From: Strigamia acuminata
Lineage: Eukaryota > Arthropoda > Chilopoda > Geophilomorpha > Linotaeniidae
Assembly: GCA_949358305.1 (NCBI GenBank)
Contig: OX442315.1
Span: 9,884,427-9,948,426 of the forward strand
Length of the DNA stretch: 64,000 bases
Direction: 5' to 3'
Part shown: positions 51,077 to 60,926 of the stretch, piece by piece
How positions within the stretch are numbered: position 1 is the stretch's first letter
How the letters are laid out: every line of letters begins with the position of its first letter
Translations under genes and position numbers: made by a program
The notes under the pieces: model-generated
Databases searched by the model: none
Told to the model about the DNA's origin: nothing
The model's input: the letters and a program-made list of their open reading frames with translations, nothing else

Positions 51077-54000
51077 TTATTTCTTCGCCGCCTGCGCTGA
51101 CTCGTTTTTTGACTCGTTTTTTGCCATGGCGAGTTTAATCTCTGCCATCTGCTTCATTATCGCGTCAAACTTAGCGTCTTCTTTCGCTGTTCTTGGGCAC
51201 TCATTGGAGTAGTGGCCCGGTTGGTTACACTTGAAACAGCGAATATTTGATTTGTCTCTTGGGGCTTCAGTCGATTTTTTCTTTTCAGGGTCTGCTTTCG
51301 ACGGTGGCGTGTAATTTTTCCGAAAATACTTCGGAATTCGACCGGCATTTGGTTTTAACCTGGCGCGAAATTCTTCTACCGCTCTATCTCGATGGATGAG
51401 ATGTACTAGCGGTCCTTCCTCATCGCAACCCGTTGATAAGGTATCGCGATAGCTTCGTATTTCTTCGTCCGTCGAATAATCGTCTTTTTCTTCTTTTTCG
51501 TCTGATTTTCCGACATTTTGTTCGGCTTCCTCCCCCTCCTTGACCTCCTCCAGTGTCGCTTGCATGGCTGACGCTGTCGGTGCCTTTTTAGGGGCGGCCA
51601 AAGGGTTGGAAGGCAGCGGGGATGTCAGTTTATTTTTTATTTGCAAACCAACGCTAGCTTCTGCCAGCTCCATTATACCGCTAAGATATTCAGTAGGGCG
51701 CATAATCTTATCTGTCGCCCCATATCTTTCCGCACTCAACTTGAGACGTTTTGCGGTCGCTGCTTTCTCCGCTTCTGGTAAAGCGGAATAATATCTCTTC
51801 TCGATATCTATCGTGTTCTCGAACAGGAAGGCGCTCATCTCCTCGTAGCTACCTCCTGTCGGTGCCCTTTCTTCAAGTAGCACCCTTTGCGAGTATTCCG
51901 ACAAACCGCCGAGAAAGAAAAGGTTGAATCCCGTGGCGTGAAATTCCATCGGGGCCTTTTCGAACAACAATCTGGCGCGAATGTCGTAATCCATTATGGT
52001 TTCACCAGGCATCTGGCGAAGACCTCGCATCTTTCGGCTCACCTCTTCGGGTGTCTCGCCGTAGCGCAGGTCGAATCTCATTAAAAAGTCGTCCCAATTG
52101 ACGCCTTTCAATCCTTGGTACCACTCACGTGCCGAGCCTGTCATTAGCTCGACAATACCGTGGGTGAGCATGTCTCCTACGGTGGCTTTAGTGGCAGTCT
52201 TAATTCGAATTACTTCGTCAAGGAAGCGATCTCCCGCTTTCCATGACCCGTCGAAACGGTTCTGAATATAAAATTGCCACCTAATATTCCCGGTAACACT
52301 CATGGTGTCACGTCGGGAGACAGCGTATTTTTTCTTTACGCGGTCACCAGTGCTACGATTACGATCGTTTCGTTTGCTCAGATCAATTCCCTCGGCTTTT
52401 AACGAGCCGAGTAGGGCTCTTCCAAGCTCTCCCATCGTATACTGCCGACCCGTCGAATCGGTAAACGCGCTTTGTCGGGGAAGGTCCTGAAACTCCTCCC
52501 GTCGGTGGTCGCTATTTTCCGATCGACGTCGTTTCTCTCTATCGCGCGGAGAGTTGGATCTCTTCCGGCGATTACTTGATTTTTCCTTTCGTCTGTCGTC
52601 GTTGGATGAGGGGTCGGAGCTGGGGTCGGGAGACGGTGAGCGGCGTGGCGGGTTGCGCCGTGAAGAGTTTGACTCTTTCCGGCCCCTACGACGGTCGTCA
52701 CGTTCCCTTTCTCTGCGTTCATCGCGTTCTCTTTCCCTTCGTCTTTCTCCGGAACCTCTCTCCGAATCGTGATGACTGGGTGCATTTGACTCCAGTCCAT
52801 CTGACGACGAATCACTATTTCCGTAGTGAAAATATTTCGGTCTTTCATCGCGTTTGCCTTCTTCTCGCGAAGAGGTGCGATCATGCGATTGTCTCCTTGA
52901 CGACTCGTCGTCTTTAAGGATGGGCACTGGTTGTTGCCACTCAGTCCCTTGTGGATTATCATGCTGTTGGCTTGTGAGAGCTTGCTCTTCATTTCGCCTA
53001 GCATTATTAGCGTTGATTAATCGCGTTATCGCATTATTTGTGGCTGAATCGAGAGCTTGCATGCGGGGCCGAGTTTGTTGTTCTCTGGCCGACGCATCTC
53101 TCTTGCGCGGAGTAGCTGGTGTTGCTCTCTCCGGCTGGGGTTTGGGTTTGGCCTTCGGCGTGCGCTTTGGGTCTCCCTCTAGGCTCTCGTCGGACAGCTC
53201 GGATGAACTGACCTCTGGTTTGCGGACGGATTTCGGGTCATCTCGTCGCAATCTGGCCATAAATGCTCGCTCTGCTTCTTGTTGCGAGTGGAAAGCATAT
53301 CGATGTGCTCTCAGGGCTCGGTCAACTATTTCTACCTCCTCGGGAGTAGTCGGATTGGGCTGGGTTCTGCCGTACTCGAGAGCTTGCGCTTCTCTTTCCG
53401 CCAGCTTCCTCCGTCTCTCGCGAATGGCTTGACGAGCCTCGTTCTCTGCATCCGCTTCAAATTGAGCGGAATCAACCAATTGTTGAGCGTGTGCACCTTC
53501 AACAATGGTGATTTGTGGGGATACACTGTGCGCTTTTAAAGCTGCACGTACGATCTGTAACGTTTCGTACACGGTAATTTTCCCCGTCGGAAGGGTGTAT
53601 CTCACTCCTTCCGCCTGTGCCAATTGCATCGCATCAATCAAGGTGCCCGAGACGCTGTAAGGCTGGCTCGAAACACGCTTGACAGAGGATGAGTTGGACT
53701 TGTGTCCTTCGGACCTGACCGAAGCTGGGCGGCTTTGCGTAATTGGCGTGTTTAGTGCCGAATTAGCGGTCGTATTTGAGGCCGTCTTTTGTATCGGAGA
53801 CGCTGCTTTCGGACTGCCCACCTCGGTGTCGTGCGTTAGACGAGGCGATTGGTTACGGGATAAAACCTCGTTTCCGCTCGTCTCGCCGTCACGGTTAGAA
53901 CGCGGCAGTTTGGAGTGAGATTGCTCTTCACCCCGCTCTGTCTCGTCCAATCGCTGCCTCGTCTCGGTGCGAGACGGGTGCGATGCCTCGGATGCGCTTC

Positions 54001-54160
54001 TACGATCGGGTTTAGGCTTACGCCGTTTTTGCCTCGCTTCGTGCGCTGAGGCTTTGGGTAAGGGACCTCCAGATCGCAAGTGATAGTCGGCGCCTTTACG
54101 ACTGCCGGCTCTCTTGTTTGCGTCGGAGTCGGAATCTGTTACTCGGGTATTATCTGCCAT
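51077..54160 (-). CDS. Gypsy-3 gag
   Basis: 1027 codons starting at MADNTRVTDSDSD; an in-frame ATG nine codons upstream (54187) is possible, but the chosen start matches Gypsy-1 at 9753. The N-terminal half is charged and Ser/Arg-rich (RERERDERRERE, SRRNPPRRSPSPDPS). The capsid-like region follows (FYIQNRFDGSWKAGDRFLDEV… REWYQGLKGVNWDDFLMRFDLRYGETPEEVSRKMRGLRQMPGETIMDYDIRARLL is split over about residues 620-720). A CCHC knuckle CFKCNQPGHYSNEC lies near the end. Very long for a gag. It ends 24 bp before the first pol ATG, with two slippery sites in the last codons. Confidence 0.93.
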   Translation of the reverse strand: MADNTRVTDSDSDANKRAGSRKGADYHLRSGGPLPKASAHEARQKRRKPKPDRRSASEASHPSRTETRQRLDETERGEEQSHSKLPRSNRDGETSGNEVLSRNQSPRLTHDTEVGSPKAASPIQKTASNTTANSALNTPITQSRPASVRSEGHKSNSSSVKRVSSQPYSVSGTLIDAMQLAQAEGVRYTLPTGKITVYETLQIVRAALKAHSVSPQITIVEGAHAQQLVDSAQFEADAENEARQAIRERRRKLAEREAQALEYGRTQPNPTTPEEVEIVDRALRAHRYAFHSQQEAERAFMARLRRDDPKSVRKPEVSSSELSDESLEGDPKRTPKAKPKPQPERATPATPRKRDASAREQQTRPRMQALDSATNNAITRLINANNARRNEEQALTSQQHDNPQGTEWQQPVPILKDDESSRRQSHDRTSSREEGKRDERPKYFHYGNSDSSSDGLESNAPSHHDSERGSGERRRERERDERRERERDDRRRGRKESNSSRRNPPRRSPSPDPSSDPSSNDDRRKEKSSNRRKRSNSPRDREKRRRSENSDHRREEFQDLPRQSAFTDSTGRQYTMGELGRALLGSLKAEGIDLSKRNDRNRSTGDRVKKKYAVSRRDTMSVTGNIRWQFYIQNRFDGSWKAGDRFLDEVIRIKTATKATVGDMLTHGIVELMTGSAREWYQGLKGVNWDDFLMRFDLRYGETPEEVSRKMRGLRQMPGETIMDYDIRARLLFEKAPMEFHATGFNLFFLGGLSEYSQRVLLEERAPTGGSYEEMSAFLFENTIDIEKRYYSALPEAEKAATAKRLKLSAERYGATDKIMRPTEYLSGIMELAEASVGLQIKNKLTSPLPSNPLAAPKKAPTASAMQATLEEVKEGEEAEQNVGKSDEKEEKDDYSTDEEIRSYRDTLSTGCDEEGPLVHLIHRDRAVEEFRARLKPNAGRIPKYFRKNYTPPSKADPEKKKSTEAPRDKSNIRCFKCNQPGHYSNECPRTAKEDAKFDAIMKQMAEIKLAMAKNESKNESAQAAKK
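51104..51122 (-). promoter_or_regulatory. Tandem -1 frameshift slippery heptamers (gag/pol)
   Basis: Sense strand carries A-AAA-AAC twice, 12 bp apart (51116-51122 then 51104-51110), each in register with gag codons GCA-AAA-AAC and TCA-AAA-AAC. A -1 slip at either leads into a frame that is open through to the pol ATG at 51053. This is the canonical X-XXY-YYZ site. In Gypsy-1 (about 12022-12040) the first run has gained an A. Confidence 0.75.
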
Positions 54161-54211
54161 TTCTTGCTTTGGGTATGATGTAATCACAGGTTAGAATCAG
54201 TTATTCGACTT

Positions 54212-54230
54212 GATCCCGGACAGGCCCCCA
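54212..54230 (-). other. Gypsy-3 primer-binding site (tRNA-Pro-like)
   Basis: Sense TGGGGGCCTGTCCGGGATC, two bases after the 5' LTR; identical to the Gypsy-1 site and two bases different from the standard tRNA-Pro site. Confidence 0.7.
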
Positions 54231-54232
54231 CG

Positions 54233-55251
54233 TGTCGCGCTCAACTCTAACCGTCGCTAACTCGTGGGTTGATTACTTAATTCGACTAACTCACTACCGC
54301 TTTGCTCAAGCGGTTTACCCAAAGAAATGATTACACAGATATAAAAGGTAAAATATAATATAGATTTATTCTGTGGGACAATGTACAGATATATCTTATA
54401 TATATATATATATAAAAGGTAGGTAAAAGGTAAATCGGAATGGGTGAAGGGAAATGGAAAGGTAAAGGTATGATGAAAGCTGGCTGGAATCGGCGAGGTC
54501 GTCTGTTGTCTCGGTCGTGTCCAAGATGGCGTCCTCGTTGTGGCAACGTGGTGTCGTCTTGGGCCGGCGTGGCAATATGGCGTCCTCGGCTCGTCTCTGG
54601 CTGGTCCTTCGGGCTCACGCTGGTCGGGCGCGAGTGAATGCTTAGTTAAAAGGCTTACTTCGGGCTGTTGTCTAGGTTTTTGTGTGGTGTCCGGCGATCA
54701 CACAGCGGCGGACTCTTCTGGCTCCCGGCGGTCACACAGCGGCGGGAACGCTCGTCGTGGTTTTACTGCAGTTTAGGCTTGTGCGACCGTTTGTCTGCAC
54801 AACTCGCTAAACTGGAGTGGTTTTTACTATTTCTAGCTGGTGTGCTAAAATAGTGTGGTAATCTTATCTCGCAGGTTACTCTGCGGAGTTTGACACTGAC
54901 CAAACGTACTCACGGTAAATTGTCCTTTGTCCTTGGTCAATCCCAGTATATTTACTTGGGCCTGATCTTGTAGGACGACGGGTTTACGTGTGTTTCTCGT
55001 TTGATGGTTGTGTTGGTTCTGCCCGCTCAGTGCAAGGCACATTCCTTTGCACAAAGCGGGGTCGACAGGTGACCGGAATCACCCAATGGTGGGGTGGACG
55101 AGCCATCCCCACTCCCTCAGGGCAGACGCCTGTCCATTGACTAGATGTCAATGCACTGAGGGAAGGGAGACGCGCTTGCGGCTCCCCTTACACCCGAAAC
55201 GAGGTCACGAGAGAAACTCTTCGTTGACCCCGGTCCAGTCGGGTCACAACA
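54233..55251 (-). repeat. Gypsy-3 5' LTR
   Basis: 1019 bp, same length and ends as 41749-42767; no difference noticed by eye, pointing to a very recent insertion. Confidence 0.95.
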
Positions 55252-55938
55252 GCGTATATTCTAATCGATGGCAATTGTGTGTTGCGACGGGAAGCTTAAT
55301 CTTCATTTTATTTATAACAGCAAAACTTAAACTCGACAACCAGTTGGACCAAAATCAAGTCAGAAGACTTAATCTCATATTGAACTCAATATAACCGATA
55401 AGTTGACGACAACTTATTCCCGAAATATCTAAATAAGAATTCACAACGATATGAATTAAATATAATTCATAAGTGGAATATTGATAAGTAAATGAATACA
55501 TTTACTTACACCAATATCCTCCCAAAGTTGTGGCGGTGCAGACAAAGTCAACCGCAATGCTCAGATCATTCGATTTATCGACGTGCGATAGTTTACACAG
55601 CGAACCAAGGAAACCAGCGAAGCCGTATCGGACTCCAGGACACAGCCATCCGGCTTAAGATGACATCTATAATCAGGTCGAGCGATGGGGAAACCGCTCC
55701 CATATTCCAGACCCGTAGTGATATTATTCTAGGGCCAGTTGGCTAATTCTTTGTATAGTTTAATAGCTGATTTAACTTGCCAAATGTCGGCATTAGTCCT
55801 ATGTATAATTTAGCTCATCCATATTGTTTGCCAACAATAAACTGTCTTGTATTTATCTCGTATTGTATTCACTGTTTATTTATCGCGATCTCTTCCCGGT
55901 ACCATTGTTAAATGGGAGTTGTGGTCGTCACCGTCACA
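55252..55938 (+). repeat. T1 3' LTR, right part
   Basis: Continues the LTR from the duplicated gcgt to accgtcaca at 55938, followed by the T1 target duplication CCCT (55939-55942). Confidence 0.93.
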
Positions 55939-55942
55939 CCCT

Positions 55943-56300
55943 CTCTGTCTACTACGGACCAGCAGGCCATCGCCTGTCGTCCGACCCCAAAGAGCGAGGG
56001 GGTCAATAACTGAACCATGATTTTTGTCAAAGCCAGCTGTAGACTGCGCCGATTTACTGGGTTGCTGCGGTCTGGATCCTCAGCGAACGCACGCGAGTGG
56101 TGACGCATCATTGAGATCCCCCACTCGATGAAATGGCGCTGGGTGACGTCGGCGCCTTGCAACGCAGCGGCGGCGGCTCTCGGGTCCTCCATCACAAACG
56201 AGAAGGCTAAGAGCTCCTCGATCGATGGATTGGCTGCTTCTCGAGCTAGCCTCGCGTTTTCATCACGCTGTTCATACCACATCGCAGTGCGGTCGTGTCT
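55943..56300 (-). pseudogene. Gypsy-2 third ORF, upstream part, copy A
   Basis: Resumes the ORF cut by T1 at 33238 (GRQAMACWSVVDREG region) and continues through NPVNRRSLQLALTKIMVQLLTP and DENARLAREAANPSIEELLAF to the duplication junction at 56299-56300. Here the codon equivalent to the copy B stop at 60111 is a glutamine, so copy A lacks that nonsense change. Confidence 0.88.
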
Positions 56301-56372
56301 GTATGAGAGTCTTTTGGAATCAAAATTGAACGGGATTGGCAAATCATCAGTAATTTTTTATTCAACAAATAA

Positions 56373-56588
56373 TTACATACACAAATCATAATTTTTACAG
56401 CAGAACCACTTTTGTCCAGTAGCGCAGTGGGCGCCGTCACCGGAAGAATGACGCATGCAAGTTACCATCTTTATCGAGCAACCTCCATCGCAAAAAGGTG
56501 CAGTTCCATCCCAATAACAATCTGAGGACTGCCCCTCCTTCATGACAACAACCATAACAAAGACAAAAAAAAATATAAACTGCTTCAT
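56373..56588 (-). CDS. Small secreted cysteine-rich peptide, copy B
   Basis: Same 71-codon frame, signal peptide, eight cysteines, 5'-UTR intron (56593-56695) and AATAAA (56357-56362) as copy A; the protein is identical. The duplication includes at least 0.7 kb of upstream DNA, so the promoter is probably copied too. Two intact copies could double expression or allow divergence. Confidence 0.85.
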   Translation of the reverse strand: MKQFIFFFVFVMVVVMKEGQSSDCYWDGTAPFCDGGCSIKMVTCMRHSSGDGAHCATGQKWFCCKNYDLCM

Positions 56589-57186
56589 CCTGCTGACAAA
56601 AAACATAAACATTTAAAATTGCATTAGCCGAAATCAATTCAAGAATGCCAATATTTGATCAAAATATAAGTGTCTTTCGTTCTCATTATACTTACGTTTG
56701 AGGAAATCTGACTGTTTAAACCAGCAACTTTGTAGTGAATGTATGACTATAAAATGTTTGCTTTGTATTATAAAGGCAATAAGGATCCAGGATTTAATTA
56801 ATATCTAAGTTCAAGTTATTTTAGTGTCTTGAAATTAAGTAATCAAGTTTCATAGTTACAATAGGTGAATTCAAAGTCAAATGAATTATATGACTGAAAT
56901 GAGTGATTCGACTGAAATGACTTATCAGTCACAGGAAATGATGCAATTTACATCATCAGATGATAATCCAAATTTGACTTATCATAATCTGCTTATTGTT
57001 CAGAATTGTATTTAAACCCATACAAATACACCAACTAATCATATAGAACCAAAAAAAACCAATCACTTTCAAGATATGCTATTGCTTTATTAACTTTGTG
57101 CAAATTAATATTCACAGCTAACAGTAGCAGCTGTAACACGAATTAAACTTTTTCTTTAAGTGCATTATTTGTAGCAGAGCATATGT

Positions 57187-57819
57187 TTAATGAGAACACC
57201 TACGAATAAACCGTGTTGCCAAACTTTCAAATCTTCCAAACACAGTGAAAAAGCATATGCCCAAGAACAAGCTAACCAATCCACCGATTTCACAAACTAG
57301 TTCTGATAAAAAAAATATATTAAACTCAATCCGTTCTTCTATGGTGTCATCATAATATAAGAGCTTGAGTTTGGTCTGATTGTCCTTCGCTTTCACCTTG
57401 CCATCCAAAGTCATTTTGTAACTGATTTGCTCACATTTGCGAATACAGCTGCCCGACGAAGATTTCAGTGACCTGTATACCAAATGAGAGCTTGCAAATG
57501 CATCGATTGCTAGCTCGAGATTTGGACATGAGGCCAAGTTTCCTGACTTCAACATGGGAATTCTGTAAACAGATTGATTTATCAAATCAGAAAGAATTGG
57601 AATTATACACTTTGCCGAAAACCGATTAATTAGTGCCAAAACCTGTGCTAAAAATGTCCGGTGTGTTGGGTATTCTCTTTTATTTAGTTGTTGTCTAACT
57701 ATTGTGTGATTAGCTGTACATTTCTGGATTGGGTACAACAAGTGTTGGCGTAAATATAATGAGAATAGTATGGTCTCATGTTTAACCAAATGTTTTAATA
57801 GTGCTCTAATGTTAAGCAT
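57187..57819 (-). CDS. DEG/ENaC (pickpocket-like) channel, terminal exon, copy B
   Basis: Identical 210-codon frame to copy A, with the same pore-segment and Cys motifs. As in copy A, a Gypsy-2 LTR begins upstream (58087), so neither copy is next to 5' exons in this window. At most one of the two can belong to a complete channel gene. Confidence 0.75.
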   Translation of the reverse strand: MLNIRALLKHLVKHETILFSLYLRQHLLYPIQKCTANHTIVRQQLNKREYPTHRTFLAQVLALINRFSAKCIIPILSDLINQSVYRIPMLKSGNLASCPNLELAIDAFASSHLVYRSLKSSSGSCIRKCEQISYKMTLDGKVKAKDNQTKLKLLYYDDTIEERIEFNIFFLSELVCEIGGLVSLFLGICFFTVFGRFESLATRFIRRCSH

Positions 57820-58086
57820 TTGCCATCTAGGTATTTATTTATTGTGTTAATGCTGACTTACTTTATAATTGGCTTGTATTTTGTGTAATCTCTGAACTAT
57901 GCATCATTTTGTTTTTGTTATTTTTGTGATTGTTCATAGTAAATCCTAGATTTTGTTTACTTTGAGTTGTGAGGACAAATCATTATTGAAGATTTGTCCT
58001 CTTCACTTGTATGGGATGGGAATGAGATCTCAATCTCCGTTTCCATTGTAGTAACTTATTCTTCTGTTTAAACGGAGTTGTCCATT

Positions 58087-59084
58087 TGTCGGGCTCAACT
58101 CTATCTGTCGCTAACTCGTGGTATGAGTCACTCTCTAATCTCACAATACCGCTTTACTCAAGCGGTTACCCAAATAATGTAACACGACAAACAATGTAAA
58201 AGGTAAATATAATAAATGTATTTATTATACGGGAATGTACAGTTAAACGGGAATAAAATATGTAAAGGGATAAAAAGGTAGGGTGTGTAAAGGATGGCGG
58301 GAAACTGGTCGAGGTCGTCCTTTGTTGGCGCTCTGGATCCAAGATGGCGTCCGCGTGGCAGCATGGTGTCGTCTTGGGCCGGCGTGGCAATGAATGGCGT
58401 CCTCGTCTCACGTTTCTCTCTCTGGCGGTCCTTCGGGCTCACGCTGGTCGGGCGCGAGTGAATGCCTAGTTAAAGGACTTACTTCGGCTGTTGTCTAGGT
58501 TTTAGGGTTTTGTGTAGGTGTCCGGCGATCACACAGCGGCGGACGCTTGGTGGTTCCCGGCGATACACACAGCGGCGAGAACGCTCGTCGTGGTTACTGC
58601 AATTTAGGCTTAAGCGACCGTTTGTCTGCACAACTCGCTAAATTGGAGTAGGGTTACTATTTCTAGCTGGCTTGCTAAAATAGTGTGGTAATCTTATTTC
58701 GCAGGTTACTCTGCGGAGGTTAACACAAATCAATCGTACTCACGTTGGAAGTCCCTTGTCCTAGGTCACTCCTGAAGTCTTTGTACTTAGGCTTGATCGT
58801 TGTAGGACATTTGGCTTTTACGTGTATCTTGGTTGATTTTTGTGTTGGTTCTGCCCGCTCAGTGCAAGGCAAATTCCTTTGCACAAAGCGGGGGGTGACA
58901 GGTGACTAAAGCCACCCAATGGTGGAGAAGACGAATCTCCCCCACTCCCCCAGGGCAGACGCCCAACCATTGACTGGATGTCAATGCTCTGAGGGAAGGG
59001 AGGCGCGCGTGCGACTCCCCCTCTTTACCCGTACGTAGGCCACGAGAGAAACTCTTCGTGCCCCACCCCAGTCGGGTCACCACA
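58087..59084 (-). repeat. Gypsy-2 3' LTR, copy B
   Basis: 998 bp, uninterrupted counterpart of 30774-32242; one base difference noted near the inner end (gtacgtagg against gtatgtagg). Purine tract on its inner side. Confidence 0.93.
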
Positions 59085-59123
59085 CGTCCCCCTCCCAGCT
59101 CTGACCGCTGGTGTTCGGAGCGA

Positions 59124-60758
59124 TCAATCCTTCTTGCTGGGACCCGACGCTGGATCCATCGCCTGGGCGAAACTCACTCCAGGGACGGGCGGCTCAGCGC
59201 CGGGCGGCACAACGCCGGGCGGCAAAACCAGATCTCCAACCAAGGCCGAAGACTGGTTGCGGGGGTCCTCGTGCTCTGAAATGAAGCACAATTCGTGGCC
59301 GCCGGCGGGCTCATACGGGGCACGTCTCCTCTCGTGCAGCCAAATCCGCGGAATGAACGCCGAAAACCCGGAATTGGTGTGCCGGATCGCGTTCGCCTCC
59401 GCGGCCGTTCGAGGCGCACGGTGGGCCCTCAGCAAACGCTGATGGAGGATCAAATCGGTGGTCTGGCGCACCTGATTGTGTAGCCAAACAAATACCGATT
59501 TTCCCTTGTCTCTCTGGGCGAGAATGAACTTTCGCGTCGCCGTCGTCATCGACAGCTGAGAGAACTCGTCGCATAACTTCTCATAGTAGTTCGTCTGAGG
59601 CTTCGCCGCTTTCGCTGGCTTGGCACTTTTCGGAACTACTGCCTGCTTGACCGTCTCTTCCCGCGCTTGTTGGGCTGCGGGAGGCGTCAGGCTCTGGCGA
59701 GCGGCGGACATCGTTGGCGGCGTCCGGCACAGCAGGCGTCTCGGCTTACCCGCCACATTTGATAGGACGGGTGTCTGTGGTGCCGCCGCTGGTGGCATCG
59801 GTGGCGGCGGCGGTGGTGGAGTTGGGGCTCCACGTGAGGCAGCCGAAGAGGCGGTGTCGCTCTCCATCGGCTCCTCACTCGTGACCATCATTGCATGTGA
59901 CTGCGCTGACGGTGTTGGCGTCTACGTGGTAACGGCGTGGCGGAAGGCCATGCTCCGCAACTTGTACCCCTCCCATTCGGGGTTCACCACGTCCCGGGTC
60001 AGCTCGAAACGAGTCATCGCCGGGTTGGGGAGAATGGCGCTCCATTCCCCAACGAGTGCGCGAGGTATCTGCACACCCTCTCTGTCTACTACGGACCAGC
60101 AGGCCATCGCCTATCGTCCGACCCCAAAGAGCGAGGGGGTCAATAACTGAACCATGATTTTTGTCAAAGCCAGCTGTAGACTGCGCCGATTTACTGGGTT
60201 GCTGCGGTCTGGATCCTCAGCGAACGCACGCGAGTGGTGACGCATCATTGAGATCCCCCACTCGATGAAATGGCGCTGGGTGACGTCGGCGCCTTGCAAC
60301 GCAGCGGCGGCGGCTCTCGGGTCCTCCATCACAAACGAGAAGGCTAAGAGCTCCTCGATCGATGGATTGGCTGCTTCTCGAGCTAGCCTCGCGTTTTCAT
60401 CACGCTGTTCATACCACATCGCAGTGCGGTCGTGTCTTGCCGTGCTCGGGTAATATTCTCCGGTCCGGGCGTTCTGGCATTCCCGCACAATACTCTGGTG
60501 CACGGGCAACATCACAGAGTCGTCGACGGCCAAGTCCGGCGTAGTGCTCGAACTCGGCATCGGCGGCGGCGGCGGAGGCTGCGTCGGCGGCGGCAGCGTC
60601 AATGACTGCTGTGCCGGCAACGGCAGCGTCTCTTGCACCTCAGTCGCCGTGACTTGAGGCGCCGGAGTGGGCGTAACAGTGCTCGTTGGCGGAACGACGG
60701 CCGTGGGTCGCGAATTCACGTAATCGCTTAACCACCGTGCCACTTCGTGTGGAATCAC
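59124..60758 (-). pseudogene. Gypsy-2 third ORF, copy B, 5'-truncated
   Basis: One reading frame runs from about 60758 to the stop at 59124 with two in-frame TAG codons: 60111-60113 (private to copy B) and 59922-59924 (shared with copy A). It matches the Gypsy-3 third ORF from the HEVARWLSDYVNSRP region through the proline-rich stretch to the C-terminus (about 540 codons). Similarity to Gypsy-3 stops at about 60758, so the 5' half of the ORF and the rest of Gypsy-2 are missing. Confidence 0.9.
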
Positions 60759-60926
60759 GGTACTGTTGGAAAATAGATGTTTTCATTTGGTTTGAGTATT
60801 TGATTGTGTCTTCTTTAGCCTGTTGTTTTGTTATTTTGGATTTAGGTTAATTATCTATTTATGTTAACTAGTGTTTGGAAACTCCTAAATACCTAGTATA
60901 TTTAGTGTGTTAATGTGTGTATCATT
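60759..60926. other. Short AT-rich spacer
   Basis: No similarity to other parts of the window and no ORF. It lies between truncated Gypsy-2 and T2; the last four bases (catt) would be the T2 target duplication, whose partner is outside the window. Confidence 0.5.

Larger units (their letters stand above)
41749..55251 (-). mobile_element. Gypsy-3, intact 13.5-kb Ty3/gypsy element with a third ORF, TSD GCGT
   Basis: Minus-strand order: 5' LTR (54233-55251), tRNA-Pro-like primer site, gag, pol, 1.4-kb spacer with leader exon, third ORF, purine tract, 3' LTR (41749-42767). Both LTRs are 1019 bp and I found no difference by eye. GCGT is duplicated at 41745-41748 and 55252-55255 inside the T1 LTR. 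All reading frames are open, so this is a young and potentially autonomous copy. Ty3/gypsy elements are usually 5-8 kb; the excess is the third ORF, the long gag and the spacer. Confidence 0.97.
33238..55938 (+). mobile_element. T1, full-length LTR element without pol, TSD CCCT
   Basis: 5' LTR 33238-35149, tRNA-Gln primer site, 5.4-kb internal region with one ORF (38442-39923), purine tract, and 3' LTR (40520-41748 plus 55252-55938, split by Gypsy-3). CCCT flanks both ends (33234-33237, 55939-55942) and unit B at about 60076 shows the empty site. I saw one base difference between the LTR halves I compared, so the insertion is recent. No gag, protease, RT or integrase motif exists in the internal region, so mobilisation must use another element's proteins. 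Confidence 0.93.
28986..56300. repeat. Tandem segmental duplication, unit A (expanded by insertions)
   Basis: Unit A is 28986-33237 plus 55943-56300. The same sequence recurs as unit B from 56299 at a constant offset of 27313 up to the 466-bp solo LTR, then with the offset reduced by 471 (466 + 5-bp TSD). Content: peptide gene, channel exon, Gypsy-2 3' LTR and the end of its third ORF. The solo LTR and T1 (with Gypsy-3) are found only in unit A, so they inserted after the duplication. Confidence 0.95.
56299..60437. repeat. Tandem segmental duplication, unit B (4139 bp)
   Basis: Starts at the junction cggtcgtgtCTgtatgag (two-base CT overlap between the unit end and unit start) and ends at 60437, after which Gypsy-2 sequence continues uniquely. 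It lacks the solo LTR and T1 present in unit A, so it preserves both empty sites. Confidence 0.95.
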
